From contig JARWMV010000239.1 of the NCBI GenBank assembly GCA_030998015.1, positions 806,001-870,000 on the forward strand: a DNA stretch of 64,000 bases, given 5' to 3'. Source of the stretch: Ceratorhiza oryzae-sativae. Lineage: Eukaryota; Basidiomycota; Agaricomycetes; Cantharellales; Ceratobasidiaceae. Below, one piece after another: positions 11,888-24,608 of the stretch. The notes beneath the pieces were generated by a model, which did not search any database, was not told where the DNA came from, and worked only from the letters and a program-made list of their open reading frames with translations. A program made the translations under genes and the position numbers. Each line of letters begins with the position of its first letter. Position 1 is the stretch's first letter.

Positions 11888-12983
11888 GAATGAAACGCCC
11901 CAGCTCGAGAGTTTAGCGTTTGTTGAAAACAAAGAGAGCACGTGGAAATGGCCATAGGATGCTCCGGTCTTTCGTGCTTGGACCTTGAGCGAGGGGGGGG
12001 GGTTCGATATTGCAAGTATACTTGAAAAGGCAGCTACGTTGGGTTGATATTTGATAACAACAAGGGAGAGATCGAGTATGATCCAACCAATAGGTGATCT
12101 GTCGAGCAGAGAGATTTGGTCTCCATGATACATCGTAGTTACTAGAGTTGCATATTGCGCCTCAAAACTCACTATACACTGGTATCGAACGTTGTCCCCA
12201 AGTGCCACGGTCTCTTTGGGTTGCTGTTGAGATCGCGACAGTAGAAACAAAGAATCATATGGCCTATACCAAGAAATGGAATCTGCCAGCTCGGAGGGCG
12301 GCGTAAGGCCAAAACCCCTGCGCAAACCGCAGTCAAGGTTCAATAGAATGCCGGACGGCAAACAAGCGGCGTCACGCCTGGACCGAACAGGTCTAGCCTG
12401 CGCGAAACGCCAAGGTGATCGGTCAAATACATAAAGTTGGTTGTCGGGCTTGGCAGGTCCGATCAAAGGATTTGGCAAGTGAAAAACGTATTGGGGATTC
12501 TATTGGGAATTAGTAACTATACAACCGGAATGAAGATGTGATTGTGAGAGCAAGTTCCAACATTCAGTAAAGTCTCCAGGGCTAAATGACCACGACCACG
12601 CAGCTCAACATGAAAGTAAGATACTTGATGCAGTAGACCCGAGCGAGAACATGGGTAAATAGATTGCGATGAACACAATCAGTCAAGAAAAATCGAGAAG
12701 AAAAAGGGATAAGAAAAAAGAGTTCAAGAAAAAATGTACGTAGCATACGGTCACATTCTCTATGCGTCACGGTGCGTTTGTAAAGACAAGAGTCAGCGGG
12801 GTAAAAGAAAACTAGATTGGTGTCAGCGGTTTAAAATGAGATAGGAGATAGTGCCGAACGCGTGAGGACAGAGACTATGACCATACACTAAAGAAAAAAA
12901 AAAAACCGAGGTAGAAAGTCTTTGGGAACGTGAAGGGTTCGGATCACAATGCAATGCAGCCAGCCGTGTCTACTAAATCCACC
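11888..12983. other. 1.1-kb spacer upstream of the homeodomain gene
   Basis: A long open frame on the minus strand (about 12478 down to 12000) lacks an ATG and has no recognisable motif, so it is not called. A run of ten G residues lies at about 11990-12000, and 12590-12910 is A-rich. The likely content is the 5' UTR/promoter of the homeodomain gene and the 3' UTR of the next one. Confidence 0.45.
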
Positions 12984-14591
12984 TCATCGTTTGCCGACCA
13001 TGCTCAACGGGCCCGTGCGTTTGCGTGTTTGAGTGCCATGTTCTTTCTCGGTAACAAGAGCCTCCATGCTCATCGCCTCGTCCATTGCATCCTGTCCATC
13101 ATCGCTCCTTAGCGAATTGCGCAAGCCACTGCCCCTGCCGCCGGCGTACCCTGCATGTGTAACAAATCCAGCATGACTATCATCACTGGCTATTGCAATA
13201 TCCTTTCCCGAAGCAAAGCTGCTGTGCCGGGAGGGAGAGTTGCTTCCAGAGCCCGACTGGTTCTGACCATTGTAGGGTAGGGACAGCAACGAAGCTTGGG
13301 CGGTTTCGCGCATCTGCAAGATGTTTTGCCGAAGCGCCGCCTGACCGACAGATGTTGGTTAGTTACCATCCCGGATAGACTGGCCAGGGCCACATACCTG
13401 TTCCCTCCAGTACTGTTCACGTTGTTGGCGCATTTCGTCACGGTGTTTGCGGTGGAACATGAATAGGGTAACTAGCGTCAAGAGCATTCCTGTATTTCAT
13501 CTCAGTCAGCGTTGTTCGAGAGAGAGCGGCGAAAACGGTCTAAACCTCCGAAGATGGCAACACCGACTACAATATAAACCCACGTGCCAAGCTGACGGGG
13601 AGCATCGGGAGCATAGCCGCAGGTTAGGTTATCCAAGCAGTTCCCAGATGTGCACCTGAGCGGCTATCAGCAGAGTACGGGCGGCGGACCAGGGTGGACC
13701 TACTCTTTGTCGGCAGTGCATGATGCGCCCAAATCCTGAGTGGCGATGCATATTTTCTGTGCGGCGTCGCAGTACAAACCAGGACGGCAATTACCCCTAC
13801 AAACAGGGTCAGGCCGTGATCACAACGGGGCCGATTATGCGAACAGCCCGGGCAAAACATACCGGGACACGATGTTGATGAATTCTCCTTGAGACGAATA
13901 GGCAATATACGGAATGTTCTCGACCACGCAGGCCTGGCCAACGGTCACGTTTTGCCACATGCACTGGTAGTTGAGACAGATCGCGCCCCTATGGTTGTCC
14001 AAGGTTGATAGGGAGCTATCGGGTGCTGGTTCGCACTCGTCTGTCGTCCAGGGTCAATAGCAGCGTGATTAGAATAAACGACCGCTTACCGTCGCGATTC
14101 AATTGACACGGGCTTCCGACTGCCAGGAGGGATTGACATGCGTCTTCCTCGTCCGGGCCTGCCGTAATAAGATCAGCAGCCGCATGATGATGCCACAAAG
14201 GATACATACAAAATTGTCCAGATGGGCACATTTTAGGGTAGTTTTTGGGCTCGACATCTTTGTATCCAACTGGAAAACAAGGGTTAGAGACTGTACTTGC
14301 GGCTGGTGTGTGAGACATACATGGCCACCTAGCAAGAGTTGAGAATCAGCGTGGTGTTTGGCTGAGAGCCAGGGTTGGCACTCACTCGTCTTTACGACAG
14401 CCCTTCTTGGCGCAGACACCCGAGCCAGTGCAGTAGGTCTTGGCGTCGCAGTCTGTGTTGAGTTGGTAGGAACCCGGGGTGAGGTAGGTGTTGGCTGTGC
14501 TGCATTGGCCGCCTTCGGTGACGTTGCCTGCGAGGACCGAGACTGGGAGTACAGCGCCCAGAGCGAGGGCCAGAACCGAGGAGACGATCAT
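12984..14591 (-). CDS. Cysteine-rich type I membrane protein
   Basis: The signal peptide MIVSSVLALALGAVLPVSVLA (cleavage about residue 21) is followed by an extracellular part of several hundred residues with many cysteines (GGQCSTANTYLTPG, DAKTYCTGSGVCAKKGC, PKMCPSGQFCMY, LLAVGSPCQLNRDG). One transmembrane helix (VYIVVGVAIFGGMLLTLVTLFM) precedes a cytoplasmic basic/Gln-rich tail (HRKHRDEMRQQREQYW) and a Ser-rich C-terminus ending at 12984. About seven short introns separate the Cys-rich segments. The spacing resembles other uncharacterised fungal Cys-rich surface proteins; no enzyme motif is seen. A surface sensor or adhesin role is only a guess. Confidence 0.7.
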
Positions 14592-14975
14592 GGCTGGTGG
14601 TGGTCGAGGGAAGAAGAGAAAACGCGGTCGGTGAAAAGGGGGCTGGGCGTTACGGAAGCGGGCGGCTCTCAGCAGCTGTAGGGGGCGGGGACGTCGTGCG
14701 CGCACTCACGGGGCAACGGGGGGAAAACGAGTGTAGTGCGATTAGTACGCGTTGGGTGGGTCGTCGCCGTCGTTGGGAAAACTCGCTCGGGTCGGGGTCT
14801 GTCAGGATCGCCAAGCCAAATATCCGCACACTGAATTTCGCGCCTTTCCCGAACAAGCCCCTGGGATCCCGGAAAATTTCCGCATCAATGACGTGCCCTG
14901 GCCGCCCTCTTGTCCCTCGGCGATCCCTGAATAGTACCGGAGAATATATTGCTGCGACGGGCGCTATCGCCGACG
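14592..14975. other. Spacer between SSL1 3' end and membrane protein gene
   Basis: A GC-rich 380-bp tract with no supported gene, holding the promoter of the downstream minus-strand gene and the 3' UTR of SSL1. Confidence 0.5.
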
Positions 14976-16682
14976 CTACGAACAGCCGGGGCATACATGC
15001 AGGTTCTCATGGATAAATACATCACAATCGTCGCAGAAATCATGCTTGCATCCAGGGCACCGATACCGCCCGAGCACGCTAAGCCCGTCGGCCGCCGCAG
15101 GAACCGAGTGGGAAGCGTCGCTTCGAAATGGCGTCGCGCATCCCTGGCACGCAGACTTCGGTTTTTCGTCACTACTGAGTTCGTTTCTAAATAGAATACG
15201 TCATGGCCCGCCGACCCGAACACTCTGGGAGCACTTACATCGCGAGATACGCCCGGACAGGAAACAGATGGTGGTAGCTTCGCGCCAAGTGCGGGGATGA
15301 CACCACCATCAGTCCGCACACATCACAGTCGGTAGGAACCTCGCACAGCTTGGCTGAACATCGCGGGCAGATGAACCCTTCCGCGCGCAAGCGGCTCGGG
15401 TGACACACGCACAACGTGGGCGCACTTGTGGGCGGCAATCGCGTCGGGAATCCCATCATCATCAGGTCTGCAGTCGGATTAAGCGGAGTGTTCTGTCTCT
15501 GCGGGACCCCTAGATCATTCGCCTTGGGCGCTCCCCGGTGGGCAGGCGGTGGGATGTGCTCGAAAAGCAGATCCTTGAAGTGTCCCTCGTTCATTGCTAC
15601 ACCGAATTTACCTAAAGACCAAAATTGATCCACACGTGCGCGGTTCGTGGTGATCGACTTACCATCAGTCTTGGCGCACAGCTCCTTGCATATTTTCATT
15701 TCCGCAGCCAGAGCAACGACAGATATCCTAATCTTATCCTTGACACAACTGTCGAGCGTTTCGTAGATATCTCCGGGGTCGCATGTCGTGAGCGAACCGA
15801 AGATGATAAGAATTTCGCGCGACGAGTGTGCAGGCAGGTGGCTGTCGCCCAAAGTTAGTTTGGCTCAATATTAGCAGCACTTTAAAGACGCACTTGCCTC
15901 ATTCCCGCACGAGCAATCTCGATCGCATTTTGCAAGCTGGGCTCCCCGGCAGGATCGAGCTTTCGTTTATCTGCAATCGCTCTCAAAACATCGTGCGGGT
16001 TACCTATTGAAATATCACTTATTCATAGGCTGTCCACAGAATCCCGACTGACAAGGATGCTCACCAGTCATTTCCACGATCCTCTCTCCAATTCCAGCGC
16101 GCATTGCAACTACTCCAATTTGTCCCAATGGGTTTTGCTCACACCACTCTCCCACAAACGCCCTGGCACAGTCCAACGCGAGCTCGAACCGTGATGGGCG
16201 CAAATCCCGATCCATCATCGCGGTAGACAAGTCAATAAGCAAAACAAGGTGCCGAATAATTGCTCGACGAATAGCAGAGCCGGGGCCAAGAAGTCTAATT
16301 CATGTTCGTTAATTAAAATACGAATTTTGGAATATGCACAGGTATACACACCTTTTCCTCCTGTTTCGTGCGATCAAATCTTCTACGGAATGCAGCAAAC
16401 TCCCTCCCTCGTCCTCCTGGACTTGATCCCAAGACCTCGTGTAATTCGCCTCCCATGCATATCCAGCCTGCACGAGGAACAATAAGCTTAGTGGCGAATC
16501 CTATTTCCGAAAAACTGACCACAACTGCTCACGTCTTTTCCCTTGCCCTTTCCTTTCTTGTCTTTATCTTTCCTTTTACCTTTTCCCTGGTCACCATCGT
16601 TTTGCTTGGTATATTCAACATCCGAATCACCGCCCAGCATTTCGGCGTCGGATTCGGAGGAAGCGTCATCGCGAGGAGCCAT
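14976..16682 (-). CDS. SSL1: TFIIH core subunit SSL1/p44
   Basis: A subunit of TFIIH that stimulates the XPD/Rad3 helicase in nucleotide excision repair and transcription initiation. The N-terminus [15 protein letters not shown] (ATG 16682) runs into a Lys/Gly-rich tract. A VWA-like domain follows: [43 protein letters not shown], and [21 protein letters not shown]. Two zinc-binding regions close the protein: one with [21 protein letters not shown], and a C4-type end with [18 protein letters not shown] then HVCPGC, stop at 14976. Order, spacing and length (about 460 residues) match the family. Introns are short and consensus. Confidence 0.93.
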
Positions 16683-17654
16683 GGTCAGCAAGTGGCGGTC
16701 AGAACGTGGCGCTTGGATTCAAGACGCGTCAAAATCGAGGTGTCACGTGGTGGAATTGAGTGCCCGGCGCCTGATCCCCCTGGGATGAGTCAAATATAAC
16801 CCGACTGGGGTCCTGAGTCGATCGCAGAACCAAGAAGGCAAAAAAAAAATCCAGGAGGCGAAATAATCCCGCAGTAGCAAATTTAGCCTTGATATATGCA
16901 ATAGATGGATGCTATGCTGTGGATTCCAAGGCTGGGTCGATCGTGCTTAGATGGGGCGCCAGCCGCAAGTCCAGAATTAACAGTGCTGCGGAAAGGCACG
17001 AGAACTGTGGAAGGTTGGTCGTTGAGGTCCTTATGTCCGCATTCGTTGAGCATATAAATAACCGAGCCGAAATCGGCAGACCAGATTATTTGTATACATA
17101 TGGAAGGTTCACTAGAATGGTACACTGCGGACTGACCTTCTGATGTTCGGTCATAAATATAGAGCAACCTTTGCTGCGACGTAGTCGATGATATGAAATG
17201 TATGGCATTGAAGGTTAAGCGCATGTTTATGCGTGTAGATGTACTGACCTGCGTTGCAAGGTATTGTTGGTAACAGGTTTATCAATACTTTCCGCAGTCG
17301 TTTCACATAGCCTGGATTAATTGCATGGATGTCAAGAGGGAAAAGGCAAGTCGGATGGGAGTAACTCTGAATCCCCCTTCCCCCCTTGAGGATGCCCCAA
17401 AGCAGCAAATAACAATTCAAGCCTGTTCTCCTGAGGGAGATGAGGGTATCACTGGGCTTTGACTCGCCAGATGACTGACTTGCATGTGTAGGCGGAATAC
17501 ACCAGAGTACGCAGTTAAAATCAGGGCTCGTGGTCAGGCACCTTCCGTTGTTCGTTTTGTAGCCAATAGTTAAATTTCTGGAAATACATAGTGATTTGAA
17601 CGCTTGTAATTGAATGGAACTAAACAGTTCATCACGTGAAGTCTGGCTCTTTCC
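16683..17654. other. Intergenic region downstream of a small ORF
   Basis: About 1 kb without supported coding. 16683-16880 is the presumed SSL1 promoter; the rest is AT-rich with only short shadow frames. Confidence 0.5.
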
Positions 17655-17916
17655 CTAGCTTGGTCTCATGACGTCCATTCCGTTCGAGAATACTACAGCT
17701 CCATAAACCTGTCGCTTCATGAACATCATTAACAAAAACCAACAGGAACACGGACTCGGTCAAAGAGGTATTCTCAACGTGCATCCATATTACAGTCTGA
17801 TCCAAAACGTCAATCGAATAACCACTCTCGCCCTCTGTATTGACCCCATACCAAAGTCGGAAAAACTGCGGGCAAGGAATGGCCCTGCTGACCTTCTGAA
17901 AGCTTAGGTCAACCAT
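17655..17916 (-). CDS. Possible small hypothetical protein
   Basis: An ATG-started frame (MVDLSFQKVSRAIPCPQFF...) reads about 57 residues. If a 44-nt GTGTTC...CGACAG intron is removed, it ends with VYGAVVFSNGMDVMRPS. The composition is protein-like (alternating hydrophobic strands such as IDVLDQTVIWMHVENTS), but no family is recognised and it may be a fragment of a larger or dead gene. It lies upstream of, and divergent from, the mannanase gene. Confidence 0.3.
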
Positions 17917-18205
17917 CCCTTCCTCTGTCTGTTATTGATGCACCACAAGCGTTACTGTCAACACTGCATGCGAAATCGGACTGACGGTTTTATTATCTCG
18001 CATGGGAAACAGGCTCCCTTCGCGCGGGCCGCGGTAAACCAACCGGACGCGCCGGCTGAGACTCCTATTGGCACACCTAGATGGTTTTCCATTACCATCG
18101 AAGCGTTAATGTTACGAGGGCTCGCCAAATTAGCGACAATGCTCCGCCAGTCCCTACAAAACCCGGCTTGCGGCGGTGGAAGCACCGACATCTTGCACCT
18201 GAGCC

Positions 18206-20646
18206 ATGAAGTCTGCTTTTGGAACTGCAGTATTAGCTTCTTCTGTTGCGTCTGTGGTAGCCGTTGCCGAGTGGGGGCAGTGTGGCGGCATTGGATATAC
18301 GGGTAGCACCGTTTGCGACTCTGGACTGACATGTACAGTCATTAATCCTTGTGAGTTCGATTGTGTTTCAGGTGTTATCTCGATCACTGATTAATGGTCA
18401 AAGATTATTCTCAATGCTTGAAGGCTGCTACGACCACTACCACCTCGAAGCCCATCACATCGACGACAACCACAAAACCAGCGACTTCAACATCAACGTC
18501 GAAGCCGGTTACCAGTGCAACATCTACATCATCTTCGGCGCCACCTGCAAGTACTGGGTATGTCAAGACCTCTGGCCAAAAATTCACGTTGAATGGTTCC
18601 ACATTCACCGTCGTTGGTGTACGTACAATACACCTACTTCTGAAGTTATCTGACTTAAACTGTGCTTATAGTCCAATGCCTACTGGGCAGCTCAGCAAGC
18701 TACTGACGCTGATATCACCACTGCTTTCAACGATCTGAAGAATTCGTGAGACATTCCTAATATACCGTTCTGCTTTTTCTAAGCCGCTCGTTAAGGGGCC
18801 TCACTACTCTCCGCACATGGGGATTTAACGACGTAACAAGTCCCAGTGGAACTTATTACCAGCTTTGGTCCGGTGCTACGGGAACATTGAATGCCGGTGC
18901 AGACGGCCTTGGCCGATTTGGTAGGTGTAAAATCCTTAAAGAGAGCATTGATCATACTAACATTTGCTGCAGATACCGTTGTTGCGGCCGCCAAGACGTT
19001 AGTCCGAATCCCCAATCTATGGTTCATCTTATCTCACGAATGAGCCTTACAGTGCGGCATTCGCCTCATCGTTGCCCTGACAAACAATTGGAGCGGTGGG
19101 TGTCCTCGCACACCTCTCAACTTATGATACTAACGTCTCCGTTAAAGATTATGGTGGAATGGGTTAGCCAAGTTTCTGGATGGCTTGGCCTATGACTAAT
19201 TCTAGCTTTCAGATGTCTATGTCAAGCAGATCCTCGGGTCCTCCAACCACGATCTTTTCTATACTGGTAAGCAGTCCACCTTATTTTACGAAGTCCTATT
19301 CCAAAGCGACGGTTTCTAGATGCTACCGTCAAAGCTGCGTACAAGAAATACGTTAACGGATTCGTCAGTCGTTACAAGAATGAGCCTACTATCATGGCTT
19401 GGTGCGTAAAAGGCTCTCGCGGAAAAACACCTACTTATCGTGACTCAATCAAAGGGAGCTCGCAAACGAGCCCCGCTGCAAAGGCAGTACCGGAACCTGG
19501 ACTGGAACTTGTAATACCACTGTAAGCCAGCGACTTCTGGCACACAAAACCCGCTAATCATTTGCCGACAGACCATCACTAACTGGGCTAGTGAGTGGGT
19601 ACATTGACTCAACGTGCATTTGTCTAACCAAATTGCGGCTTTTAGCTGAGATGTCGGCATACATCAAGTCGATCGACTCGTATGTCATAGGAAACTCCTT
19701 GTGAACTATTTGCCCACACACCCCTGCATTTAGTAACCATCTTGTTGCCATTGGTGACGAGGGCTTCTATAACCAACGTGAGTTCTGGAAGTCTTTTAAG
19801 CCCATTGCACCAATCTCATGGACATATTTTTAGCCAACGGCCCCAACTACCCTTACCAAGGTGGTGAAGGTATCGATTTTGATGCCAACCTAAGTAAGTC
19901 CGAATCCACATCTCATCGATTGAATAACTCCCGCCACACTTCTTGTCACGGTTGGAACCTAATCGATTAATTCCGCTCCACCCGTAGAAATTTCAAGCGT
20001 TGATTTCGGGACCTTCCACGCATATCCTGGCAGCTGGGGGCAGTCGGCTAACGCGACTCTTTGGGGTGTCCAGTGGATCAAAGGTGCGTTCACGGCGATC
20101 GCATGACTGAAAGTGACATGTTCATTTGAATATCATCTAGACCATGCTGCTTCTCAGAAGGCAGTAAACAAGGTTCGCTGCAATCCATTTCGCCGAACGA
20201 AGCGGGCTAAAAACATTTTTTTCGAATTAGCCCGTCATCATTGAGGAGTTTGGTGTCACATCTGACAAGGTGGTGAGTAACAGTCACACCCTTGAGCAGG
20301 GCGATGGGCTCGAAATCATTAACGGTGTTTACCTTGTCTGCCTTGTCATAGAACACGTACACCCAGTGGTACAATGCCGTCATCTCAAGTGGGCTCACCG
20401 GTGACCTCGTCTGGTACAATACCTTCCCACTCATTCGTAACCTAGATGCTGAGTCTAGCTTGATGTCTTATAGGCAAGCAGGCAGCTACGTGTCGACTGG
20501 CCAGACTTGGGATGATGGTTATGCCATCTTCCCTAACACAGTGAGTACGACGCCTAGAAGGCTCGACGTATTGGTTTATGTCCACCTTGTAGCCCGAATA
20601 CACACTACAAACCCAACACGCTGCAGCACTCAAGGCTCGCGGATAA
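18206..20646 (+). CDS. Secreted endo-beta-1,4-mannanase: CBM1 + GH5 (subfamily 7-like)
   Basis: A secreted hydrolase of mannan in plant cell walls. A signal peptide ([21 protein letters not shown]) leads directly into a family 1 cellulose-binding module, [12 protein letters not shown]...YYSQCL, whose last residues are restored by removing the first intron. A Thr/Ser/Lys/Pro linker (about 45 residues) follows. The GH5 catalytic domain shows [21 protein letters not shown] (acid/base Glu), FHAYPGSWG and VIIEEFG (nucleophile Glu), and ends AALKARG at 20646. About 14 introns of 50-70 nt interrupt it, far more than in its neighbours. Substrate assignment rests on the Arg-Cys after the acid/base motif and overall similarity to fungal Man5A; cellulase activity is less likely. 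Confidence 0.9.
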
Positions 20647-20979
20647 ACTGGCTCGAGAAGGGAGGCGGAGAAATCTTCACACATATCATGTCAATAGGTC
20701 TACCTGTAGTCTCGGCAAATACAATATATGCGTGCGCCCAAGTGCTACCGCAGAAAGTCCAGCTTCTCAGCGTCCACGCCCAGCACAAAACACAACGGTG
20801 GATCATCAAAAATCATATAGGTAGATTAATCACAAAATCGGGCATGCATCAAGACAAGAAAGGAGGGCGGTTCACCGCTTAATCCTAGCATAGCTGCCCT
20901 TCACTCGACATCTTCGGGAGCAGCCTTCTTCCGTACGGGGAACCACGTGCGTTTCTGCACAACGGGCGTCACGGCGTCA
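20647..20979. other. Convergent spacer
   Basis: The 3' flanks of the mannanase and of the membrane/coiled-coil gene. One plus-strand frame runs in from the last mannanase exon region and is a shadow; nothing else is seen. Confidence 0.5.
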
Positions 20980-23900
20980 CTACTGCCCCATGAGCGCAGC
21001 CTTGTCGTTCAGGTCCACTGCACTGGACCTTGCAGAGGCTAGTGGACTAGTGAACGGCGACCGGGCTGACGTGTTGCTGAGAGTACGCGTGATGCCATTA
21101 GTGCCAAGTGCACGTTGAAGGGCCTCACGCTCTGCGGGTGACGGTGCAAATGCCAAGAGGGAGGAAAAGAACGAGGAACTTCCGCCACTACTTGTACCAC
21201 TACCAAGTGCTACTGTGCTGGAATTAGCACTCCCAAGGCTGAGAGACGAAAACGAGGGAGCCGACGCAGGCCCGGGGACAGATACTGGCGGAGCCATGTT
21301 GAAGGTCCGACCCCGTGTAAAGTTGAACATTTTCGATGCCTCAGGTGTAAAGCTGAACACCTTAGCATCGGGATTAAGCCCAGACCCTTGTGCCCGCAGG
21401 TTGTTGTTCTCCTCCTTTTTTGTACCACCCACGCTTGGGAACCAACGACGAGGCTTCGGCGAATTGGTGACTATTGCGGTCTCGATGGTAGCGGGCCGGG
21501 TGAGCTCGGGCTCTTCGACTTCGCGGATGAGCGGCACGCGCGTCGCGAGACTGACACGTTGCGCATCGAACCCACGGCGACTAGACAAGTGGTTTGGCGG
21601 ACCAAAGACGCCTTGGCCAAAGGACGAGATAGAAGAGTCGGCAGAACCAGTCACTGGGGATTGCTGCAAAAATGGAGGAGCAAACGAAAAGCCATCTTGA
21701 GCGACGTCCGAGCCAGAACTCGAGCCGGAATTGCGCTTCTTCGGATGCGGATTGTTCGTAGCGGTGTGATAACCGGAGTCCGCGCCGGTTGATAGCCGGT
21801 GACCATCATGCGAGTCTGAACGAGGCCGACCAACAGGGGCGTCGAACCGGGACTCGACAGACGCAGAACGGGGACGGCCGCCTTCGGCTCGAGGTGCCCA
21901 TCCGCCATTGGTCGAAGACTCGCTTGTCCAGCGGCGCCGGCCCTCGCTGCCTGTCCAGCTATCTAGCTCGCTGACCCAGGTCGAATCCTTCGTGGTCTTG
22001 GCGTCCCATCCGTTGCTTGTACCTTGAGGTTTTGGCCTCGCTAACCCAACCGTCGGCGTCCTTTTCCCACCGACCGGGACTCGTGCCATTTGCCCACTGC
22101 CCGGGGCTCGAACCATTGATGAGCTGGCCAGGACTGGATCCCAACTGCACGCCAATAAACTGACCGGGGCTCGTCGAATTCGTCGGCTTTCCATTTGTTT
22201 CAGACTCGCCATCCCAGCGTTGGTGACCATTTCCTTCTTCGCTGAATAGAGAACTTGGCAAGAGCGCGCTTGGAGGGGGCGAGAACACCCCCGTAGTCGG
22301 CGAATCCATCCCGAGACTAAGCCCAAAAGCGTCAAACTTGCTCTGAGTGCTTGGGTTCGGATTAAACTTGGATGTCGTTTCGCCAGACACCAGCGCATAA
22401 TTACCGCCGCTTATGCGCTTCGGGATCGGGATCGGGACAGTGTCCGAGTCAAATGGCGAAAACGCCGGACGGGTAACAACTTGGTGGATACTGTTAGGGC
22501 TGGGGTTCGAGGTCTGCTGGTTCAAGTCGGGTCCGTTTATCCCACCCTTGGCAACGGGGCCTTGGATAGCTTTGCCGGTGCTGGCACCCAAACTCGCAAG
22601 ATCGTTGTCAAATATCGCATATCCCTTGTTCCGCGCGCTGCGCGCGGGGGAAGACACATCTGTGGTCGCATTGGCTGGGGTAGGAGAGTGGTTGACTCCA
22701 GGAACGAGCCCAGCCGAGATATTCTGGGATGCCGAAGAATGAATGGCGTGCGACAAAAGCCCAGAGGCGGGGACAGACGTCGTGCGAGTATGTGGGACGA
22801 CTGGATTGTGTATGCGTGAAGGGTTGGTCTATAGGAACCATAGGTTAGCTTGTAAAAACAAATCATAGTATGAGAAACAGACCTGGCTAGCATTGCTCAA
22901 CGAAGGAGGACGCACAGGAGATTGCCCAATATAGACCACGCCGGGTTCCTTTTCTTTTTCATATTCAAATTCTCTGCCTTGACCTTGATCCTCTATTTGT
23001 TCATCTTGCGCCAAACCCGCCTGTGACGCCTTCAAGGTTTCCAACATCTTCTTTGCTTCCCGCACTTCAGCCTCCAATGCACGCACCCTGCCCACAAGCC
23101 CCATCACCTCCCTTTCCTCTCCCCCGTTTGAGAGCTTCCTCCAGTGAGCTCCTCCTCTACCTTCCTGATCTCTTCTTTTCTCAGCCCAATCAAGTCAGCC
23201 ACCTCCTCCCTCCTAAGCCTTCCCTTTTCTTCGCCATCCTTAACTTTCTGTTCGTTCTTGAGCACCCGGTTTCTGAGCGATTGCGCTTCTTCAGCCAACG
23301 CAGTCGCTTTTTGTTCGAGTGCTGCGTGTTTGGCCTGAACACTCGCTAAAGTTTTTTCAGAAGACCGCTGCGTGCGACGAGCATTATTGAGTTGATGTGT
23401 CTGTGCTTTTGCAGCATCCGAAGCGGACGAGGCAGAGTTGTGCTTTGCGCGCTGGGCAGCATGTTCCTCAGCCTGTTCGCGAGTCTGAGTCGTAGACGCA
23501 TGGAGCTGAGCGAGCTGGGCCCGAGTGTTCGACAACGTGTTCTGGGTAGTAGCGATGTGCTGGAGAAGATCAGCGATCAAGGGATGTGCATCGATATTTG
23601 TGTTTGGCCCAGGCGTCGTCGTGTTATTGGTAGCAACGGCAGTAGCGGGCGAAGGATTATCCGATTTGAGCTTGGGCTTCCGTTTGGGGGACGACTGTTT
23701 CTGCTGTTTTGCGTTGGTGTGAAGTGGCAGCGAGGCATGTTTGGGCAACGGCGGAGGGGTACGGCTAACTGGTGTTTCGGGTACAACCTTCCATTCTATG
23801 CATAAATCGATTAGCGCGCAGAAAAACGCGAGGAAAAAGCGAGACTCACTAAGAAGCTCACACTCGTCCAGCAGCCGAATGTCAAGCAATCCAGCAGTAG

Positions 23901-24462
23901 TGTGCCCGCCATCTGCTTTACCAAAAAATAACGTACCCCCGAGCCACCATTTGCCAAATGCTCCCAGAAACCAGCGGCCGTGGTCGCTCGCAAAGGCGTT
24001 GGCGAGGGCAGTGTCGTCGCTGCCGGCGACGGTACGATGGTCCGCGACGGGGGTGACGGCAGCGATGGTGAGCACGCCGAAAGAGCGAAATATGTGGGCC
24101 GAAGACCGAATCGAGACAGAGCACGGGTTGCAAACTGGAGATGGGGGGCATCGTCGATCTGGTGACTGTGGCGGGCCCAGTGTACCGCTGGGGATTCGGT
24201 GTCTGTCGCGTCGTGGAGCTTGCTCAGGTGCTTTCGGAATGCAAGCTCCGTCAGAAAGGTCCGGAACGATGCCGCCGACGGGTTGGTCACATAGGCTGCC
24301 GCACCGTCAGCGCTCGTTACACAATAGAGAGGGTGAGAGCGTACCGAGGATGAGCACAACGGCAACGACAGCAGCGCCGACAACAAGACTATGAGTGTCC
24401 ACAGGATGGATCAAGACGCCCGGTAACATGGCTCCCAACGCACCGAGTGCGAGAACGCCCAT
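20980..24462 (-). CDS. Large membrane-anchored coiled-coil protein, function unknown
   Basis: About 1,050 residues. The N-terminal region has two hydrophobic segments (MGVLALGALGAMLPGVLIHP and SLVVGAAVVAVVLILG), then a conserved-looking block (GAAAYVTNPSAASFRTFLTEL, WFLGAFGKWWLGGTLFF). A coiled coil rich in Glu, Ala, Gln and Arg spans about 23600-23000 (QAKHAALEQKATALAEEAQ, RALEAEVREAKKMLETLKAS). The C-terminal half is Ser/Pro/Gly-rich, with SSPGQ/TSPGQ repeats near 22100-22180 and Phe-rich patches (KVFSFTPEASKMFNF). The frame slips near 23900-24080, near 23135 (LTGG versus RKLSNGGEEREVM) and in an A run near 22033; all are consistent with one gene. The start is uncertain: ATG 24462 is the first in frame with the membrane segment, and an upstream exon is possible. 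I do not recognise a characterised family. Confidence 0.65.
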
Positions 24463-24608
24463 GCAAGTTTTGATGATGGTCGTCGTCGTTAGAACGTCAA
24501 AATCGGATATGTTACGCCCTCGTGACTCATTTGGTCACAAAATTTGATGGGTGGTTATTACGTGAGATCGAGAACCCTGGTACTATACATCTATCTATCC
24601 CGCACAAA

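Noticed and set aside
12013..12478. Long open frame on the minus strand upstream of the homeodomain gene
   Set aside because: It begins at a TTG, has no in-frame ATG, shows no recognised motif and overlaps the homeodomain 5' exons in another frame.
20460..20882. Plus-strand frame at the mannanase 3' end
   Set aside because: It contains the last mannanase exons read through an intron in another frame; not a separate gene.
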